A stretch of DNA of 11,515 bases from Rikenellaceae bacterium UBA1749 (lineage in GTDB: Bacteria; Bacteroidota; Bacteroidia; Bacteroidales; Rikenellaceae). The stretch is taken from contig DCHP01000078.1 of assembly GCA_002315675.1 (NCBI GenBank), forward strand, positions 1,489 to 13,003, in the 5' to 3' direction. The translations under genes were made by a program, and so were the position numbers. Positions 1-6,512 of the stretch are shown one piece after another. The notes below the pieces were generated by a model, which saw nothing but the letters and a program-made list of their open reading frames with translations, was not told where the DNA came from and searched no databases. Positions within the stretch are counted from its first letter, which is position 1. Each line of letters starts with the position of its first letter.

Positions 1-225
1 CTCGGGGGAGCACGTGGTCAGGCAGCAGACATCCTTATCGAAGCGAATGAAATCGCAAAGTGCCGTGAGGAGCTTTACAACATCATCTCGGAGCATAGCG
101 GACAGCCTTTCGACAAGGTGTTTGCAGATGCGGACCGTAACTTCTGGATGAACTCCAAGGAGGCTCTGGAATATGGTATGATAGACAACATTCTCGGGAG
201 GAAGGCGGAGACGTCCAAAAGCTAG
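1..225 (+). CDS. clpP: ClpP-family serine peptidase, C-terminal part (5' end outside window)
   Basis: The open frame runs from base 1 to a TAG at 223-225 and encodes the last 74 residues of a ClpP-like Clp protease subunit, a tetradecameric cytosolic peptidase fed by an AAA+ unfoldase. It begins with the GGxxGQAxDI segment. It continues through the handle helix (REELYNIISEHSGQ, residues 22-35), the ADRNFWM segment (44-50) and EALEYGMIDNIL (54-65). The catalytic Ser and His lie upstream of the window and cannot be checked. Aligned with E. coli and S. aureus ClpP, the DRD tripeptide carrying the triad Asp (Asp172) reads D45-R46-N47, so the acid is Asn. Listeria ClpP1 is known to have Asn here, so activity may be altered but is not excluded. 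The next gene starts 5 nt downstream, so the two are probably cotranscribed. Whether this is the housekeeping ClpP or an accessory paralogue cannot be settled from the fragment; the Asn and the gene context favour a paralogue. Confidence 0.9.
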   Translation, partial: LGGARGQAADILIEANEIAKCREELYNIISEHSGQPFDKVFADADRNFWMNSKEALEYGMIDNILGRKAETSKS

Positions 226-230
226 CAAGC

Positions 231-755
231 ATGAATTCTACCGGAGACAAGATTATAGATGCTCTGCTGAGCGCATTTCGTGAACAGGTGCGTCCTCTCA
301 TTTTGAGGGGCACACCTGTTAATATTGATTCAAATATGGAGTATGCAATCTTTGCGACTAAAAGATGTCTCAGAGCTGGTGGGGATAAGGAGATAAATGA
401 GAAGACCATTAGAACGCATATCGGGACAAATAGAGATCAGATAATGAATCAGTGCCGCAAAATTATACTTGAGATAGAGAAAAGGGAACGTCTTCTGGAT
501 ATAAGAAAGACCGGGGTCGGAGCCCTTCTGGATGATTTTTCTCAAAGGTCACAATACAATGTGCAATATAAGCTGCGAGGCAACAGTACCGTCGGCATTA
601 CGGTTCGTATTCCGACAACGGGACAGAAATTGATTTTCAATTCCTCATTCAAAAAGGTTATGAGCGATGGCTGGCTTTACGCCCTTCAGAAGAATCTGGA
701 TGAATTCATGAGCCTTGTGGAAAAATTCGGACGCATAAGGGTAATCAATTACTAA
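231..755 (+). CDS. Hypothetical protein, 174 aa, cotranscribed with ClpP
   Basis: I do not recognise this protein. The ATG lies 5 nt after the ClpP stop, which implies translational coupling. Residues 1-95 look mostly helical and charged, with a basic/acidic helix at about 65-93. Residues 110-140 have a beta-strand pattern (VQYKLRG, VGITVRI, KLIFNSS), and a helix (ALQKNLDEFMSLVEKF, 151-166) ends the chain. There is no signal peptide, membrane segment or metal motif. Position suggests a partner, substrate or adaptor of the upstream peptidase, but that is only context. Bases 648-755 occur again at 5774-5881 as a degraded direct repeat, so this gene or a relative once existed as a second copy on the far side of the proteasome-like/TIR block. 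The next gene is 123 nt away with its own promoter, so the ClpP operon probably ends here. Confidence 0.8.
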   Translation: MNSTGDKIIDALLSAFREQVRPLILRGTPVNIDSNMEYAIFATKRCLRAGGDKEINEKTIRTHIGTNRDQIMNQCRKIILEIEKRERLLDIRKTGVGALLDDFSQRSQYNVQYKLRGNSTVGITVRIPTTGQKLIFNSSFKKVMSDGWLYALQKNLDEFMSLVEKFGRIRVINY

Positions 756-762
756 TTCTTCT

Positions 763-798
763 TTTTGAAGTATTCTTGATTGAAATTATGTATATTTG
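763..798 (+). promoter_or_regulatory. Bacteroidetes-type promoter for the proteasome-like/RyR operon
   Basis: TATATTTG at 791-798 matches the Bacteroidetes -7 consensus TAnnTTTG exactly. A TTTTTG run at 762-767 lies 23 nt upstream, slightly further than the usual spacing to a -33 TTTG. The start codon of the 277-aa gene is at 879, giving a leader of roughly 70-75 nt. The three downstream genes are 10-11 nt apart and have no promoter of their own that I can see, so this one probably serves all three. Confidence 0.6.
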
Positions 799-878
799 TG
801 CTACAGGGACAATACTTTTTGATTGTCCATCTAACAAAACTTTAATTAGAGTAACCAAACATACTGATTTCAGCCGAT

Positions 879-1712
879 ATGAATACTTATTTTGTTGTAT
901 TGATGAATAAAGCCGGTGCTGTTTGTGCAAGCAATGCCTGCAATACGATTTATGAGTATGCAGAAGGTATCCCTGTCGCCTTTGCCTGTAATCCTTCGTC
1001 CGTATTCCCATGGAGGGAATGCTTGTCACAGATGAAGAAGGAACAAAAACCGGTGCAACACCAGATTATAAGTGATTACATCAATGACATAGATTATTAC
1101 ATCGATGATTTGGAGAAAATCATCAACGATCGGATGTCAATAGATTCCTGGAAAGATTGGCTAGAATCAAGTGAGGAAGAAGATAGGACGGTTTTTGTTG
1201 TTGGATTTGGCCAGAATGATATCTTCCCGAGCTGTATCAAAGCTGTGCTAACATATGATGAAGATCTAAATGCATTCTCTCTGTCCAGAGATAAGACTAC
1301 AATCTCTCATGAAAATAGGGCAGATATTAGTTGGTTAGGTAATTTTAATATCATAGAACCAGTTATCTATGGTATTCGGGAAAAAAGTGCGGCCGAACTT
1401 GAACAGTTAATTTCCTCTGAAAACGAAAATATACTGAATAATTTGGATGTAAATTCGGAAGTCTTGAATTCACTCCACGATGATATAGATGCGGCATTTT
1501 ATGAATCTGCCAGTGTTGCTGAAAAGAAGCAGTTTGAAATACTCAAAACTGGCATCGGGACCTTCAGCATAGAGAATATGGTTTCATCTGCTGAGATGAT
1601 AATAAATACTAACACCATGCTCTCCAATCTTTCAATGAAAGATAAGGACTATTTAAAGGAGATTATTGTTATTCAAATTCCTGAAGGTGTCACATGGTGT
1701 CTTAAAGATTAA
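879..1712 (+). CDS. Proteasome-like (HslV/Ntn-hydrolase fold) subunit lacking catalytic residues, 277 aa
   Basis: This protein aligns along its length with the 418-aa proteasome-like protein encoded just downstream. With Thr3 taken as position 1, residues 3-23 line up without gaps: K9, G11 and T21 match, but Asp17 becomes Asn (N19 of the protein). The Lys33-containing segment is shortened and has no Lys. Further pairs are VAFACN...FPW (33-45) against VMVTGN...TPW, VFVVGFGQNDIFPSCI (105-120) against LIFCGFGANEKYPSLI, PVIYGI against AVLYGT, and the C-terminal helix plus strand (IENMVSSAEMII, 231-242) against LPEMANLAKHLI. It lacks the long helical insert of the partner, and the VGG motif near the C-terminus is lost. 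I infer a non-catalytic structural or regulatory subunit that pairs with the active one, comparable to alpha and beta proteasome subunits. The fold assignment rests on this paralogy and not on an independent match. Confidence 0.75.
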   Translation: MNTYFVVLMNKAGAVCASNACNTIYEYAEGIPVAFACNPSSVFPWRECLSQMKKEQKPVQHQIISDYINDIDYYIDDLEKIINDRMSIDSWKDWLESSEEEDRTVFVVGFGQNDIFPSCIKAVLTYDEDLNAFSLSRDKTTISHENRADISWLGNFNIIEPVIYGIREKSAAELEQLISSENENILNNLDVNSEVLNSLHDDIDAAFYESASVAEKKQFEILKTGIGTFSIENMVSSAEMIINTNTMLSNLSMKDKDYLKEIIVIQIPEGVTWCLKD

Positions 1713-1722
1713 GGATTAGATT

Positions 1723-2979
1723 ATGACAGCGGTAATAGGTGTTCTCAGTAAAGAAGGTGTGGTTCTGTCAGCAGACAGTGCTGTAACTAGGTGTAAAAGT
1801 GGAAAATCCATAAAAGTGACTCCAAATGGCAACAAGATGATACGTCTTGTCGAAAACGAATATGCCACTATAGGGGTAATGGTGACAGGAAACGGAGATT
1901 ATATGCTAACTCCATGGGATATTATCATTCGTCGCTTTCGTAAAGACAAAGGTCTCTATTGCCCTAATTCCGTTAAAGAAGCTGTAAATGGTATCCTTGA
2001 TTATATAAGAGGGAAAGAAGTCTTTTGTGATAGGGCAGCTTTTAATGACTTTATTGATTCATCGTCCTCGATAATATACAATAGTCTTTTTCAAGAATAT
2101 TACAACGAAGCCAATTCACTTAATAGCAGGATATTAAATGAAATAGAGGAGAACCTGAAGACAGCCGATGAATCAATTCTATCAGTTGAGCAAAAAAACC
2201 TGTTGTTTGAACAATGTAAAGAGAAAATTTTGAAGCAACTTGCGTTCTTTACTAATAAGCAAACAGCTGTTGATATCGAACTCTTAAAACTGAAAAATGA
2301 ATTTGTCGAGTTGGTTTTCACGTCTATGATAAGTCAGAGAGATTCTCAGGAATATTCTGTTCGTGATTACTCAGAGCTTATTTTTTGCGGATTCGGTGCC
2401 AATGAGAAATACCCGTCACTTATATCAATAAGAATCCATTGTGGATTTAATAATTGGATAAACTATTCCTACCAGAGGGAGGTTCATATCAGTGATAATA
2501 ATCCTGTTGCAATATGCCCCTTTGCTCAGACCGATATATCAGCAGCGGTGCTGTATGGCACTGGGGCTAATTGGAGGAAAGATTTAGTGTCTTCATATCA
2601 ATACAAAATCTGCAACCTTTTTGCTACTAGACAGCAGAAATTGCTTGAGCAAGGCGTGTCAAAGCAGGAAATTACGGAAGTAGGGAATGACATCCTGAGA
2701 CGGTCAAATAGTTGTTTTGACAAGACGCAAGAAGATTATTTTAAATGGTGGGAAAATTGCGTATTACAATGCTCGCTCCCTGAAATGGCAAATCTTGCAA
2801 AACACCTTATTGAACTTACCTGTTTTAACAAGATGCTTACCTTCGAGGTTGAAGATGTTGGCGGTGAAATTGATTTGGCAACGATTTCATCAGAAGACCG
2901 CAAATTCAATTGGATACAAAGAAAAAGTTGGTATCACCATAAGGACATAAATGGTATATATGGAAAAAATGGTGTATAA
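1723..2979 (+). CDS. Proteasome/HslV-like Ntn-hydrolase with N-terminal threonine, 418 aa
   Basis: The protein starts Met-Thr, as HslV does; Met removal would expose Thr1 as nucleophile without a propeptide. Counting from that Thr, VVLSADSAVT places Asp exactly at position 17 and Thr at 21, and a Lys in GNKMIRL (mature 37) fits Lys33 after a small insertion. IGVMVTGNGDYM (50-61) corresponds to the Gly47-bearing strand and loop. Helices and a coiled-coil-like insert occupy about 85-205. LIFCGFGANEKYPSLI (219-234) matches the GG/GF...P strand of proteasome subunits. The C-terminus has a helix (MANLAKHLIEL) followed by VGGEIDLATIS and WIQRK. At 418 aa it is more than twice HslV size because of the insert and a C-terminal extension. 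It probably acts as a cytosolic threonine peptidase or amidase. No ATPase partner is encoded alongside, so an unfoldase would have to come from elsewhere or substrates would be unfolded peptides. It starts 10 nt after the 277-aa gene. Confidence 0.85.
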   Translation: MTAVIGVLSKEGVVLSADSAVTRCKSGKSIKVTPNGNKMIRLVENEYATIGVMVTGNGDYMLTPWDIIIRRFRKDKGLYCPNSVKEAVNGILDYIRGKEVFCDRAAFNDFIDSSSSIIYNSLFQEYYNEANSLNSRILNEIEENLKTADESILSVEQKNLLFEQCKEKILKQLAFFTNKQTAVDIELLKLKNEFVELVFTSMISQRDSQEYSVRDYSELIFCGFGANEKYPSLISIRIHCGFNNWINYSYQREVHISDNNPVAICPFAQTDISAAVLYGTGANWRKDLVSSYQYKICNLFATRQQKLLEQGVSKQEITEVGNDILRRSNSCFDKTQEDYFKWWENCVLQCSLPEMANLAKHLIELTCFNKMLTFEVEDVGGEIDLATISSEDRKFNWIQRKSWYHHKDINGIYGKNGV

Positions 2980-2990
2980 AGAACGCGAAA

Positions 2991-3293
2991 ATGGAAAATA
3001 AGGATTATAACCCCTCTCCTGCAGACACATCTAATATTAAGCTTTCGCCTGAGCTTCTGGCTCTTGCAGAAAAGCTCGCAAAGAACGTACATGATACTTG
3101 GGCTATTGGAAGGATAAAGGAAGGTTGGGTGTATGGCCCATCAAGAAACGATGATAAAAAAGAAACCCCTTGTCTTGTTCCTTATGAGGATCTCTCTGAG
3201 GAAGAAAAGGCATATGATAGGAATACGGCCTTAGAGACCCTGAAGCTTATTGTTTCAATGGGATATAGCCTTAAATCCCAGGAGATAAAATAA
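2991..3293 (+). CDS. RyR-domain protein, 100 aa
   Basis: Residues 18-93 form a single bacterial RyR (ryanodine-receptor repeat) domain. The conserved signatures are LAKNVHDTWA (29-38), GWVYGP (45-50), PCLVPYEDL (60-68) and EKAYDRNTALETLK (72-85). Eukaryotic RyR repeats are parts of calcium channels, while bacterial versions are short soluble proteins or effector-linked domains. Comparative genomics has placed them in predicted conflict systems and proposed nucleotide-derived ligands (possibly ADP-ribose-like); I know of no proven ligand for this one. The gene begins 11 nt after the threonine-peptidase gene and closes the operon, so it may sense a signal for the proteasome-like pair or present targets to it. 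It ends 4 nt from the convergently transcribed 194-aa gene, with no obvious terminator between them. Confidence 0.9.
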   Translation: MENKDYNPSPADTSNIKLSPELLALAEKLAKNVHDTWAIGRIKEGWVYGPSRNDDKKETPCLVPYEDLSEEEKAYDRNTALETLKLIVSMGYSLKSQEIK

Positions 3294-3297
3294 CGGT

Positions 3298-3882
3298 TTA
3301 TTCGTTCTTAAAACAGAATTTTCCTGATCCAATCGTAGAATATCCGTTATCATCTGAGATGCCGAAATGCACTTTCCCGGCTTCTTTCCTGCCTTCAGGA
3401 TAATCCGGAGATTCTCTCGTATAATCATTGGTAGCATAGAAGAAGGCCGTGTCGGAATCTGAACATTTTATTAGGACGCTGTCCTGATTGAAATCTTCCG
3501 AAAGTTGACATAAGTTGCGTATGAATTCCTCGCGACTGTCCAAAAAATTCACGACCAGGAAGCTATTCTCCGACTTTAGCTCCTTCCCGCCTTCGGGATA
3601 AAACCCTCTGGTTTTCGTCACCCCATATCCCAATTCCTTCAAAGCTTTTACAAGGTCCTTGTTTCTTTCTTCATTTTCTTTCCAAGTATAATTTCTTTCA
3701 TTTTCATCTTTGCTTCTCCAAGCGGTGATGAAACCAATGTCTCGTGTGCTCATCCACATGCTAGTTCTGTTAAGATTTGCATAGGATGAACCGTTATGTG
3801 AGACTGCAGGTCCATCACATTGTTGTAGACAACCTATAGAAACAAGATCTGAAATGTCAGAAGAAGAGAGAAGTAGTATCAT
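3298..3882 (-). CDS. Hypothetical protein, up to 194 aa, DUF3293/phage-like
   Basis: I do not recognise a firm family. The central part carries a pattern I associate with small phage and DUF3293-like proteins. FITAWR (51-56) is followed by an Asn-rich helix (KENEERNKDLVKALKELGYG, 68-87), a TRGFYPEGG turn (91-99), ENSFLVV (105-111) and FNQDSVLIK (131-139). The first 40 or so residues look unlike the rest; Met42 or Met44 (MSTRDIGFITAW) could be the real start and would fit this pattern better. It is not clearly membrane-targeted, although the N-terminus MILLLSSS is hydrophobic. It lies 87 nt downstream of the TIR gene on the same strand and may be expressed with it. A function in the TIR module is possible, but only position supports it. 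Confidence 0.65.
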   Translation of the reverse strand: MILLLSSSDISDLVSIGCLQQCDGPAVSHNGSSYANLNRTSMWMSTRDIGFITAWRSKDENERNYTWKENEERNKDLVKALKELGYGVTKTRGFYPEGGKELKSENSFLVVNFLDSREEFIRNLCQLSEDFNQDSVLIKCSDSDTAFFYATNDYTRESPDYPEGRKEAGKVHFGISDDNGYSTIGSGKFCFKNE

Positions 3883-3969
3883 TTTCTATTCTGAAATGGT
3901 AATCTGAATTTTGTTGTTGAGTGTTAAAAATTAACCAGTTTTGAAATAAGAGGCGCAGTATAACTTGAA

Positions 3970-5460
3970 CTATTTTAGGAACTCTAAAATTGAATCTTCA
4001 AATGATTCAATGTCAAAACACTGGGTATTCCTAAACTCAATGGGGAGTTCTGTAATGCTTTTTAATGATGGAATGACAGCAAAGAGTTTGCCATGTTTTC
4101 TGCCCGCCATCATTTCGTCATAGAACAGTGTCCATTCATGTCTTACGTATTCTGTACAAATATAATCTATGTTTGTCGCAAATACTATCATATGATTACA
4201 TTTATCAATCACCTGTCTTATTAATGCGCCATATTTATCAGTACCAACTTCTCTTAGTGAATAATCTGCAAGGAATGGTTTGTGTTCGTTAGTCAATAGA
4301 AATGAATATAACTCATGTGCTACGTGATAATCTTCACTTTTGCAAGAAATAAAGACATCATAACCAAGTGAATTTAATTCTTCCTCAAAAGTATGGATTT
4401 TGTTGAGTACTTTTGTGCTTCTGTCACTAATAATACTACATAACTCAAATAAATTGGGCGTGGTCCGTTGAAGTAATTTTTCCGAGAGTTCTTCTTCTAA
4501 AACAATCTTTGTCAGTTTGTGTTTATAACTTAAATATACTTTTTCCCTTTTATTCTCTAAAGCAATAATATCTTGCTTAGAAACAGCCTTTTCAATACGA
4601 TTTCGAATATCCAATATTTTTGACTCAAGAGATGAAATCTGGTGTATTATACGCACTTCCTTACATAAACTTCTCATTATCTGTAAGTCACGAAGCATAG
4701 GATACTTTATGGAAATTTCCTTCATCGTCTTTCTTAAATTACTACGTGTGTGTAATTTATTAATGTCTTCTTCACTCACATCATGGCAACAAAGTACCGA
4801 TACTAAATTGGAAATAACGCGATCGCGATTGATTTCAATATCTCGGAATCTTACATCCTTTTCTTGTAAAAGTCCTGATAATTGTGTTTCCAGATTCTCT
4901 TTTATCTCGAATCGATTGTGCAATAGAGGTGTTTCATATTTAATATAATCTCGAGAATAAGAATCAATTATTGCCAATGCATCTATATACAAGTCTAATT
5001 CATGTATTGATTCAATATGGTAGAATTGTGGAAATCCACCGTTATTTTTGCCAATAACGATTATGCCAGGTAATTGGCAGTAGTCAAAATTAAAAATATG
5101 TGAACATTCATCAAAAACAGCATCAGTTATCTTGTAAGGTAACATATACATATCCTCCCTTCTCAAGATATTAAAAGGTATTGCTTCTTTTTCTCGAAGA
5201 AGTATGGGGTGTGATGCACTTGATATGAGTTGTTCAATTACAGGGTATAAAAAACAAATTCTATCTCCTGTAACTCTGTCTATCCTATTCTTATTTTCAA
5301 AAAGATAATGATATATATCTTGTTCTTTACACTCAAGTCCTATCAAACATGTCATGATATACTCAAATTGTGTATTATCAAAAATCCATTGTATGGATTT
5401 TGTATAATTATCACTTAGTAACATAGCAAATGAATTATGACTTCCCCTTTTCAAAAACAA
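3970..5460 (-). CDS. TIR-domain protein with unknown N-terminal domain, 496 aa
   Basis: Residues about 366-496 form a TIR domain. Box 1 is YDVFISC (367-373), the BB-loop region is FLADYSLREVGTD (396-408), and there is a strand MIVFATN (424-430). YVRHEW (438-443) sits where NAD-cleaving TIR domains have W/YxxxE, making Glu442 the candidate catalytic residue. Prokaryotic TIR domains commonly hydrolyse NAD+ or make cyclic ADP-ribose variants on sensing infection; that activity here is inferred. Residues 1-270 match nothing I know and would be the sensor. Residues about 270-330 are charged helices, possibly coiled coil, which could drive the oligomerisation TIR enzymes need. There is no transmembrane segment. 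The gene is visibly AT-richer than the operons to its right, suggesting separate acquisition. A promoter-like TAATTTTG lies about 50 nt upstream, and an RyR gene lies convergently beyond its downstream neighbour. Confidence 0.88.
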   Translation of the reverse strand: MFLKRGSHNSFAMLLSDNYTKSIQWIFDNTQFEYIMTCLIGLECKEQDIYHYLFENKNRIDRVTGDRICFLYPVIEQLISSASHPILLREKEAIPFNILRREDMYMLPYKITDAVFDECSHIFNFDYCQLPGIIVIGKNNGGFPQFYHIESIHELDLYIDALAIIDSYSRDYIKYETPLLHNRFEIKENLETQLSGLLQEKDVRFRDIEINRDRVISNLVSVLCCHDVSEEDINKLHTRSNLRKTMKEISIKYPMLRDLQIMRSLCKEVRIIHQISSLESKILDIRNRIEKAVSKQDIIALENKREKVYLSYKHKLTKIVLEEELSEKLLQRTTPNLFELCSIISDRSTKVLNKIHTFEEELNSLGYDVFISCKSEDYHVAHELYSFLLTNEHKPFLADYSLREVGTDKYGALIRQVIDKCNHMIVFATNIDYICTEYVRHEWTLFYDEMMAGRKHGKLFAVIPSLKSITELPIEFRNTQCFDIESFEDSILEFLK

Positions 5461-5512
5461 AAGAGGAGTATTGAAAATGTCTTCGATATTTGTCCTAAAA
5501 GCGTCAATATGA

Positions 5513-5520
5513 CAAAATTA
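5513..5520 (-). promoter_or_regulatory. Bacteroidetes -7 promoter element for the TIR gene
   Basis: On the minus strand these bases read TAATTTTG, a match to TAnnTTTG, 52 nt upstream of the TIR start codon. TTTG (minus-strand reading of 5537-5540) lies 16 nt further upstream, a little closer than the usual -33 spacing. Confidence 0.45.
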
Positions 5521-5595
5521 ATAACAATCTTCTTACCAAAGTTCACTTGTTTTTAAATCAATAAATGAAGATGGCGAAATCCTTTATTGAGTCAC

Positions 5596-5715
5596 TTAAC
5601 AGAGTCTTGCTTCTTTGTTCGTCTTTACATATTCCCTCGGAAAGAGTTTTTTTGCTTCATTAGCCCATTTCCTGACCTCATCAACGTTGCGAAGATAACG
5701 ATTATGCAACAATTT
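5596..5715 (-). pseudogene. Remnant open frame, possible C-terminal end of a lost gene (39 codons)
   Basis: On the minus strand an open frame without an ATG runs from just after a TGA (5716-5718) to TAA at 5596-5598. Its translation looks like a real protein tail: NRYLRNVDEVRKWANEAKK, then LFPREYVKTNKEARLC. The mix of basic and acidic residues and the clean stop suggest the 3' end of a gene whose body has been deleted. I cannot assign a family. It lies inside the recombination scar between the TIR promoter and the degraded repeat copy, which fits loss of flanking sequence. Confidence 0.35.
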
Positions 5716-5744
5716 TCATATCTTAATTAATGGCATAGGTGAGC

Positions 5745-5881
5745 ACAAGGTCAAAATAATACGATGTACAATATTCAAAAAGGGTATGAGCGATGGTTGG
5801 TTTGACGCCCTTCAGAAGAATCTGGATGAATTCATGAGCTTTTTGGACAAAATCGGACGCATACGGGTAACCAATGGTTGA
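5745..5881 (+). pseudogene. Degraded second copy of the 3' end of the 174-aa gene
   Basis: Bases 5774-5881 match 648-755 (the end of the 174-aa gene) without gaps at 94 of 108 positions. They keep the same frame and end in TGA where the intact gene has TAA; the peptide still reads MSDGWFDALQKNLDEFM. Upstream, 5745-5773 resembles 542-569 (AAGGTC, then ATGT-CAATAT), after which about 78 bp present in the intact copy are missing, and the frame is not kept across the junction. No start codon or intact N-terminus exists. It is therefore a pseudogene fragment in direct orientation with the functional copy 5.1 kb to the left, bracketing the proteasome-like, RyR, 194-aa and TIR genes. Confidence 0.85.
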
Positions 5882-5887
5882 AATGAC

Positions 5888-5905
5888 TTTCTGATATTTC
5901 AGAAA
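5888..5905. terminator. Short hairpin between convergent transcription units
   Basis: TTTCTGA (5888-5894) and TCAGAAA (5899-5905) form a perfect 7-bp stem with a 4-nt loop. It lies 9 nt beyond the 128-aa gene stop and just after the pseudogene stop. It has no strong T-run on either strand, so it is a weak or uncertain terminator. Confidence 0.3.
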
Positions 5906-5914
5906 AGAGTAATC

Positions 5915-6301
5915 TTAACCAAAAAGAATAGCGACCAATTTGTGAGAATTACTTTGCATGGCATTATCAAAGAAACACCTTATTATTATTCTATCATTGT
6001 TATCGAATAATGGACAAAGCGACTTTCTGAAATATGACAATTCTCCCATTTTTAGAGTCAATGAATGAATTTGAATGCATATTCCTTTTATTTGTTTACT
6101 CCCGATTACCTTAATTGATTGGAGGAGTTCATCTGTAATGTTGGAGATATCGTCGGAGCTTTCCGTTTCTATGGTGGCGAAAGGTTTTCCGGCACTTACT
6201 GTCATTTCCTTAATATCTGCTTCGGTCAGACATATTCCTTCTGATTGATTGGTTTCAGAAAGTACTATTTTTTCAATTTCAATTGTATCAGTGTGTATCA
6301 T
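5915..6301 (-). CDS. 128-aa protein resembling an isolated FtsZ/tubulin C-terminal domain
   Basis: No catalytic motif is visible. By eye, residues 29-128 follow the order of the FtsZ C-terminal domain. DIKEMTVSAGKPFATIE (29-45) parallels the DVRxVMSxxGxAxMG stretch, and ITDELLQSI (55-63) parallels the AISSPLL helix. IKGICIQIHSLTLKMGEL (71-88) parallels GAxGVLLNITGGxDLTLxEV. DRIIIRCFFDN (103-113) parallels ANIIFGAVIDE, and KLVAILFG at the end parallels VTVIATGF. The GTP-binding N-terminal half of FtsZ is absent, so it would not bind GTP on its own; such a domain might bind another protein or form part of a ring. It is the last gene of the metallopeptidase operon, 10 nt after the membrane-protein gene. 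The fold call is inference from pattern only. Confidence 0.7.
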   Translation of the reverse strand: MIHTDTIEIEKIVLSETNQSEGICLTEADIKEMTVSAGKPFATIETESSDDISNITDELLQSIKVIGSKQIKGICIQIHSLTLKMGELSYFRKSLCPLFDNNDRIIIRCFFDNAMQSNSHKLVAILFG

Positions 6302-6311
6302 GGTAAATAAA

Positions 6312-6509
6312 TCAGTCCTTGAAAATAATAATCAGTGATATAACTATTATCACTCCACATGCTATCATGAAAATAGCGCTACCTGACAGTGCTGCCAGAC
6401 TCAGCGATCCGAACAGACTGACAACCAGTGTGGCGAGCAGGCAAAGAAGTGGAATGAGAATCAGCAGTCCTATCACTATCAGGATTCCCTTGAATATTGC
6501 TTTCAGCAT
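6312..6509 (-). CDS. Small two-TM membrane protein, 65 aa
   Basis: Two hydrophobic segments, about residues 6-34 and 42-62, flank a short small-residue stretch (SLSLAALSGS), with Lys at both ends. The protein should sit in the inner membrane as a hairpin. It has no other motif, and small membrane proteins of this size include holin-like and stress-related types that cannot be told apart from sequence alone. It starts 3 nt after the 77-aa gene stop and is clearly cotranscribed with the upstream zincin. It may anchor the operon products at the membrane. Confidence 0.75.
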   Translation of the reverse strand: MLKAIFKGILIVIGLLILIPLLCLLATLVVSLFGSLSLAALSGSAIFMIACGVIIVISLIIIFKD

Positions 6510-6512
6510 AAA

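Noticed and set aside
2717..2950. 77-codon plus-strand frame inside the 418-aa gene
   Set aside because: Out-of-frame shadow in the conserved C-terminal part of the threonine peptidase gene.
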